Positions 61,341 to 64,000 of a stretch of DNA of 64,000 bases are shown here, piece after piece. The notes beneath the pieces are model-generated. The model worked only from the letters and a program-made list of their open reading frames with translations. It was not told the DNA's origin and did not search any database. Position numbers and translations under genes: made by a program. Positions within the stretch are counted from its first letter, which is position 1; each line of letters starts with the position of its first letter. This stretch comes from Nocardioides sp. Arc9.136 (GTDB taxonomy: Bacteria > Actinomycetota > Actinomycetes > Propionibacteriales > Nocardioidaceae): positions 1,426,001 to 1,490,000 of the forward strand of contig NZ_CP113431.1 of the NCBI RefSeq assembly GCF_030506255.1, read 5' to 3'.

Positions 61341-64000
61341 TTGTACCTGAAGAGCCTGACCCTGAAGGGGTTCAAGTCCTTCGCGTCCTCGACGACGCTT
61401 CAGCTCGAGCCGGGCATCACCTGCATCGTCGGGCCGAACGGCTCGGGCAAGTCCAACGTCGTCGACGCGCTCGCCTGGGTGATGGGCGAGGCGAGCGCCA
61501 AGTCGCTGCGCGGCGGCAAGATGGACGACGTCATCTTCGCCGGCACCTCCGGCCGCCCACCGCTGGGGCGCGCCGAGGTGGTGCTGACCATCGACAACTC
61601 CGACGGCGCCCTGCCCATCGAGTACGCCGAGGTCACGATCAGCCGGACGATGTTCCGCTCCGGCGGGTCGGAGTACGCCATCAACGGCAGCACCTGTCGG
61701 CTGCTCGACGTCCAGGAGCTGCTCTCCGACTCCGGCATCGGACGCGAGATGCACGTGATCGTCGGGCAGGGCCAGCTCGACCAGATCCTGCACGCCACGC
61801 CCGAGGACCGCCGCGGCTTCATCGAGGAGGCGGCGGGCGTCCTCAAGCACCGCAGGCGCAAGGAGAAGGCGCTCCGCAAGCTCGACGCGACCGAGGGCAA
61901 CCTCAACCGCCTCAACGACCTCCTCAGCGAGATCCGCCGGCAGCTCAAGCCGCTGGGCCGGCAGGCCGAGGTCGCCCGGCGCGCGCAGACCGTGCAGGCC
62001 GACGTGCGCGACGCCCGGGCCCGGCTGCTCGCCGACGACCTGGTGACCGCGCGCACCGCGCTGGAGCAGGAGCTGGCCGACGAGTCGGTCCTGGTGCAGC
62101 GTCGCGAGCAGGTCGAGGCGGCGATCGCGTCGGCCCGGGAGGCCGAGGCCGCCCTCGAGGCGGCGCTGCGCGAGGACCTGCCGGCCCTCGCTGCGGCCCA
62201 GGAGACGTGGTTCGCCCTGTCTGGCCTGCGCGAGCGCCTGCGCGGGACCCAGTCCCTGGCCGCCGAGCGCAGGCGCAACGCCGCCGGCAGCGCCGGCACC
62301 GAGCACCGCGGGGGGCGCGACCCCGCGGAGCTCGAGGCCGAGGCGGAGCGGATGCGCGAGAACGAGCAGCGCACCGCCGCCGAGGTCGACCGGCACCGCA
62401 CCGCGCTCGAGGAGGCCGTCGCGGCCCGCCGGGCCGCCGAGGACGCCGCCGCGGAGGAGGACCGCCGCATCGCGGCCCTCCAGCGCGCGGCCGCGGACCG
62501 CCGCGAGGGGCTCGCCCGGCTGCACGGCCAGGTCAACGCGCTGCGCTCGCGCGCCTCGGCCGCCGACGACGAGGTGGGTCGGCTCTCCCTCACCCGCGAG
62601 GAGGCGCTGGCCCGCGCCGACCGGGCGCAGCGGGACTTCACCGCCCTGGAGACCCGGGTCGCCGGCCTCGACGCCGGGGAGGAGGGCCTCGACGCCGAGC
62701 ACGAGGCGGCCACCTCGCTGCTCGACGACGTCGAGGAGCGGTTGGCCAAGGTCCGCGACGCGGCCCAGCAGGCCGACCGTGACCGCTCCGCGCTGGCGGC
62801 CCGCAAGGACGCCCTCGAGCTCGGCCTGGACCGCAAGGACGGCGCCGGCGCGCTGCTGGGCGCCGCCGACGCCGTCCCCGGCCTGCTCGGGTCGGTCGCG
62901 GCCCTGCTCACGGTCCGTGCGGGCTTCGAGACCGCCGTCGCCGCCGCCCTCGGGCAGGCCGCCGACGCGGTCGCCGTCGCCGACGCGGCGGCCGCGGTCG
63001 ACGCGATCGCCCACCTCAAGGGCGAGGACCTCGGCCGCGCCGGCCTCGTGCTGGGCGGCGCGGGGACCACCGGAGCGACCGACCGGCCGGCGCTGCCCGG
63101 CCACGCGACGTACGCCGTGGACGTGGTGCAGTGCCCCGAGGAGCTGCGACCGGCGCTGTCGCGCCTGCTCGACCGGGTGGCCGTCGTGGACGACCTCGAC
63201 ACCGCCCGGTACCTGGTGGGCGACCTGCCGGACCTGACCGCCGTCACCCGCGAGGGCGACGTGCTGGCCGCCCACTTCGCCGCGGGCGGGTCCACGAGCC
63301 GCCCCAGCCTCATCGAGGTGCAGGCCGCGGTCGACGAGGCCGCCGCGCAGCTGGCCGAGGTGACGGCGGCGGGGGAGCGGCTCTCCTTCGACATCTCCCG
63401 GCTCGAGGCCGAGCGGCTGGAGGCGCAGAAGCGCGCCGACGTGGCGATGGCCAAGCTGCACGAGTCGGACGCGACGCTGGCGGCAGTGGCCGAGGAGCTG
63501 GGGCAGTACGGCTCGCAGGCCCGCGCGGCCCGCGGCGAGGCCGAGCGCCTCGCGCAGGCCATCGCCAAGGCCCAGGAGGCCCGCGAGCAGGCGGTGGCGG
63601 GACTCGCCGACCTCGAGACGCGCCTGGCCACGGCCCAGGACGCTCCCGAGGAGGAGCCCGACACCGGTGACCGCGAGCGCCTGGTCGCCGCCGCCCGCGA
63701 CGCCCGCCAGGGCGAGATGGACGCCCGGCTCGCGCTGCGCACCTCCGAGGAGCGCGCCCGGGCGCTGCACGGGCGGGCCGACGGCCTGCTGCGCGCGGCG
63801 CGCGCGGAGCGCGAGGCGCGGGCGAAGGCGGCCGAGCGCCGCGAGCGGCTCATGCGCGAGGGGCGGGCCGCGGAGGCGGTCGGCACGGCCGTGGCGCACG
63901 TGCTCGTCCGGCTCGAGGTCTCGGTGACCCGCGCGGCCGAGGCACGGACCGCCGTCGAGCAGGCCAGGGCGGGGCGCGAGCAGCAGCTGCGCGACGTGCG
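61341..64000 (+). CDS. smc: chromosome segregation protein SMC, N-terminal part (runs off the right edge)
   Basis: SMC is the long coiled-coil ATPase that compacts and segregates the chromosome with ScpA and ScpB. The visible 886 residues show the Walker A GPNGSGKSN near residue 32, the LYLKSLTLKGFKSFAS start, GQGQLDQILHATPEDRR and the FIEEAAGVLKHRRRKEKALRK stretch of the N-terminal head, then coiled coil, a hinge domain at about residues 513-634 (GLLGSVAALLTVRAGFETAV, LGGAGTTGA) and the returning coil. Translation probably starts at TTG 61341, with GAGGGAG eight bases upstream. TACCCT (61249-61254) may be its -10. The ABC signature and Walker B lie beyond the window. Confidence 0.95.
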   Translation, partial: MYLKSLTLKGFKSFASSTTLQLEPGITCIVGPNGSGKSNVVDALAWVMGEASAKSLRGGKMDDVIFAGTSGRPPLGRAEVVLTIDNSDGALPIEYAEVTISRTMFRSGGSEYAINGSTCRLLDVQELLSDSGIGREMHVIVGQGQLDQILHATPEDRRGFIEEAAGVLKHRRRKEKALRKLDATEGNLNRLNDLLSEIRRQLKPLGRQAEVARRAQTVQADVRDARARLLADDLVTARTALEQELADESVLVQRREQVEAAIASAREAEAALEAALREDLPALAAAQETWFALSGLRERLRGTQSLAAERRRNAAGSAGTEHRGGRDPAELEAEAERMRENEQRTAAEVDRHRTALEEAVAARRAAEDAAAEEDRRIAALQRAAADRREGLARLHGQVNALRSRASAADDEVGRLSLTREEALARADRAQRDFTALETRVAGLDAGEEGLDAEHEAATSLLDDVEERLAKVRDAAQQADRDRSALAARKDALELGLDRKDGAGALLGAADAVPGLLGSVAALLTVRAGFETAVAAALGQAADAVAVADAAAAVDAIAHLKGEDLGRAGLVLGGAGTTGATDRPALPGHATYAVDVVQCPEELRPALSRLLDRVAVVDDLDTARYLVGDLPDLTAVTREGDVLAAHFAAGGSTSRPSLIEVQAAVDEAAAQLAEVTAAGERLSFDISRLEAERLEAQKRADVAMAKLHESDATLAAVAEELGQYGSQARAARGEAERLAQAIAKAQEAREQAVAGLADLETRLATAQDAPEEEPDTGDRERLVAAARDARQGEMDARLALRTSEERARALHGRADGLLRAARAEREARAKAAERRERLMREGRAAEAVGTAVAHVLVRLEVSVTRAAEARTAVEQARAGREQQLRDV

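Noticed and set aside
61305..63899. Two long minus-strand frames opposite smc
   Set aside because: They are antisense to the clear SMC head, coil and hinge sequence and show no motif.

Overview
The window comes from a very GC-rich actinobacterial chromosome, most likely a Nocardioides-like member of the Propionibacteriales. This rests on codon use with almost only G or C at third positions, frequent GTG and TTG starts, -10 boxes of the form TAnnnT, a DUF222/HNH ('13E12') gene, an FbiD-type F420 gene, BioQ-like and IdeR-like operators, and the conserved actinobacterial order rpmB - DAK2 kinase - recG - rsmD - coaD - yceD - rpmF - rnc - mutM - smc. No phage, plasmid, insertion sequence or CRISPR array was seen. 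The genus is inference, not proven.

Layout. 1-1733: end of leuB and ilvE. 1791-6087: siderophore-type iron uptake (two FecCD permeases, ATPase, binding lipoprotein) with two IdeR-type iron boxes. 6194-10041: Ser/Thr kinase and a secreted GH92 mannosidase. 10111-11879: citramalate synthase behind a leader peptide with three consecutive Ile codons and an intrinsic terminator, i.e. a probable attenuator. 11923-16821: atypical SDR, TetR regulator with divergent flavin reductase, amidase, an AAC(2')-type acetyltransferase, and an MDR oxidoreductase. 16911-19145: arrays of a short dispersed repeat on both sides of an HNH endonuclease gene. 19150-21782: biotin ECF transporter (bioY, ATPase, T component) facing a BioQ-like TetR gene. 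21965-28310: hydroxamate siderophore operon (desA, desB, fused desC-desD) with an iron box in front and two coupled accessory genes behind. 28404-30400: an RsbQ/RsbP energy-stress module. 30464-34423: small enzymes, a lipoprotein, hypotheticals and two repeat blocks. 34456-38131: FAH-family hydrolase, gltX, CPBP protease, tRNA-Gln and tRNA-Glu. 38131-41303: LCP ligase and alkylation repair (Ada-AlkA, Ogt). 41323-44186: NdgR-type IclR regulator facing leuCD. 44346-51530: HU, fbiD, plsC, gpsA, a PLP sulfur-amino-acid enzyme, ddl, Lrp-like protein and thiL. 51803-64000: the ribosome, repair and cell-division backbone ending inside smc.

How the genes work together. Three themes recur. (1) Branched-chain amino acids: leuB, ilvE, cimA and leuCD can together make isoleucine by the citramalate route and leucine; cimA appears tuned by isoleucine supply through attenuation, and leuCD by an IclR repressor. 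(2) Iron: the biosynthetic operon and the distant uptake operon share iron boxes, so they are probably one IdeR regulon. (3) Alkylation and oxidative DNA repair: Ada-AlkA, Ogt, MutM and RecG. Many genes carry a TAnnnT box exactly 6-7 nt before the start codon, pointing to widespread leaderless transcription.

The most interesting items are the Ile leader/attenuator of cimA, the iron-controlled operon with a fused DesC-DesD and a coupled 2H phosphoesterase, the RsbQ-RsbP pair with no local sigma-factor partner, and three separate families of short repeats, one flanking the HNH gene.
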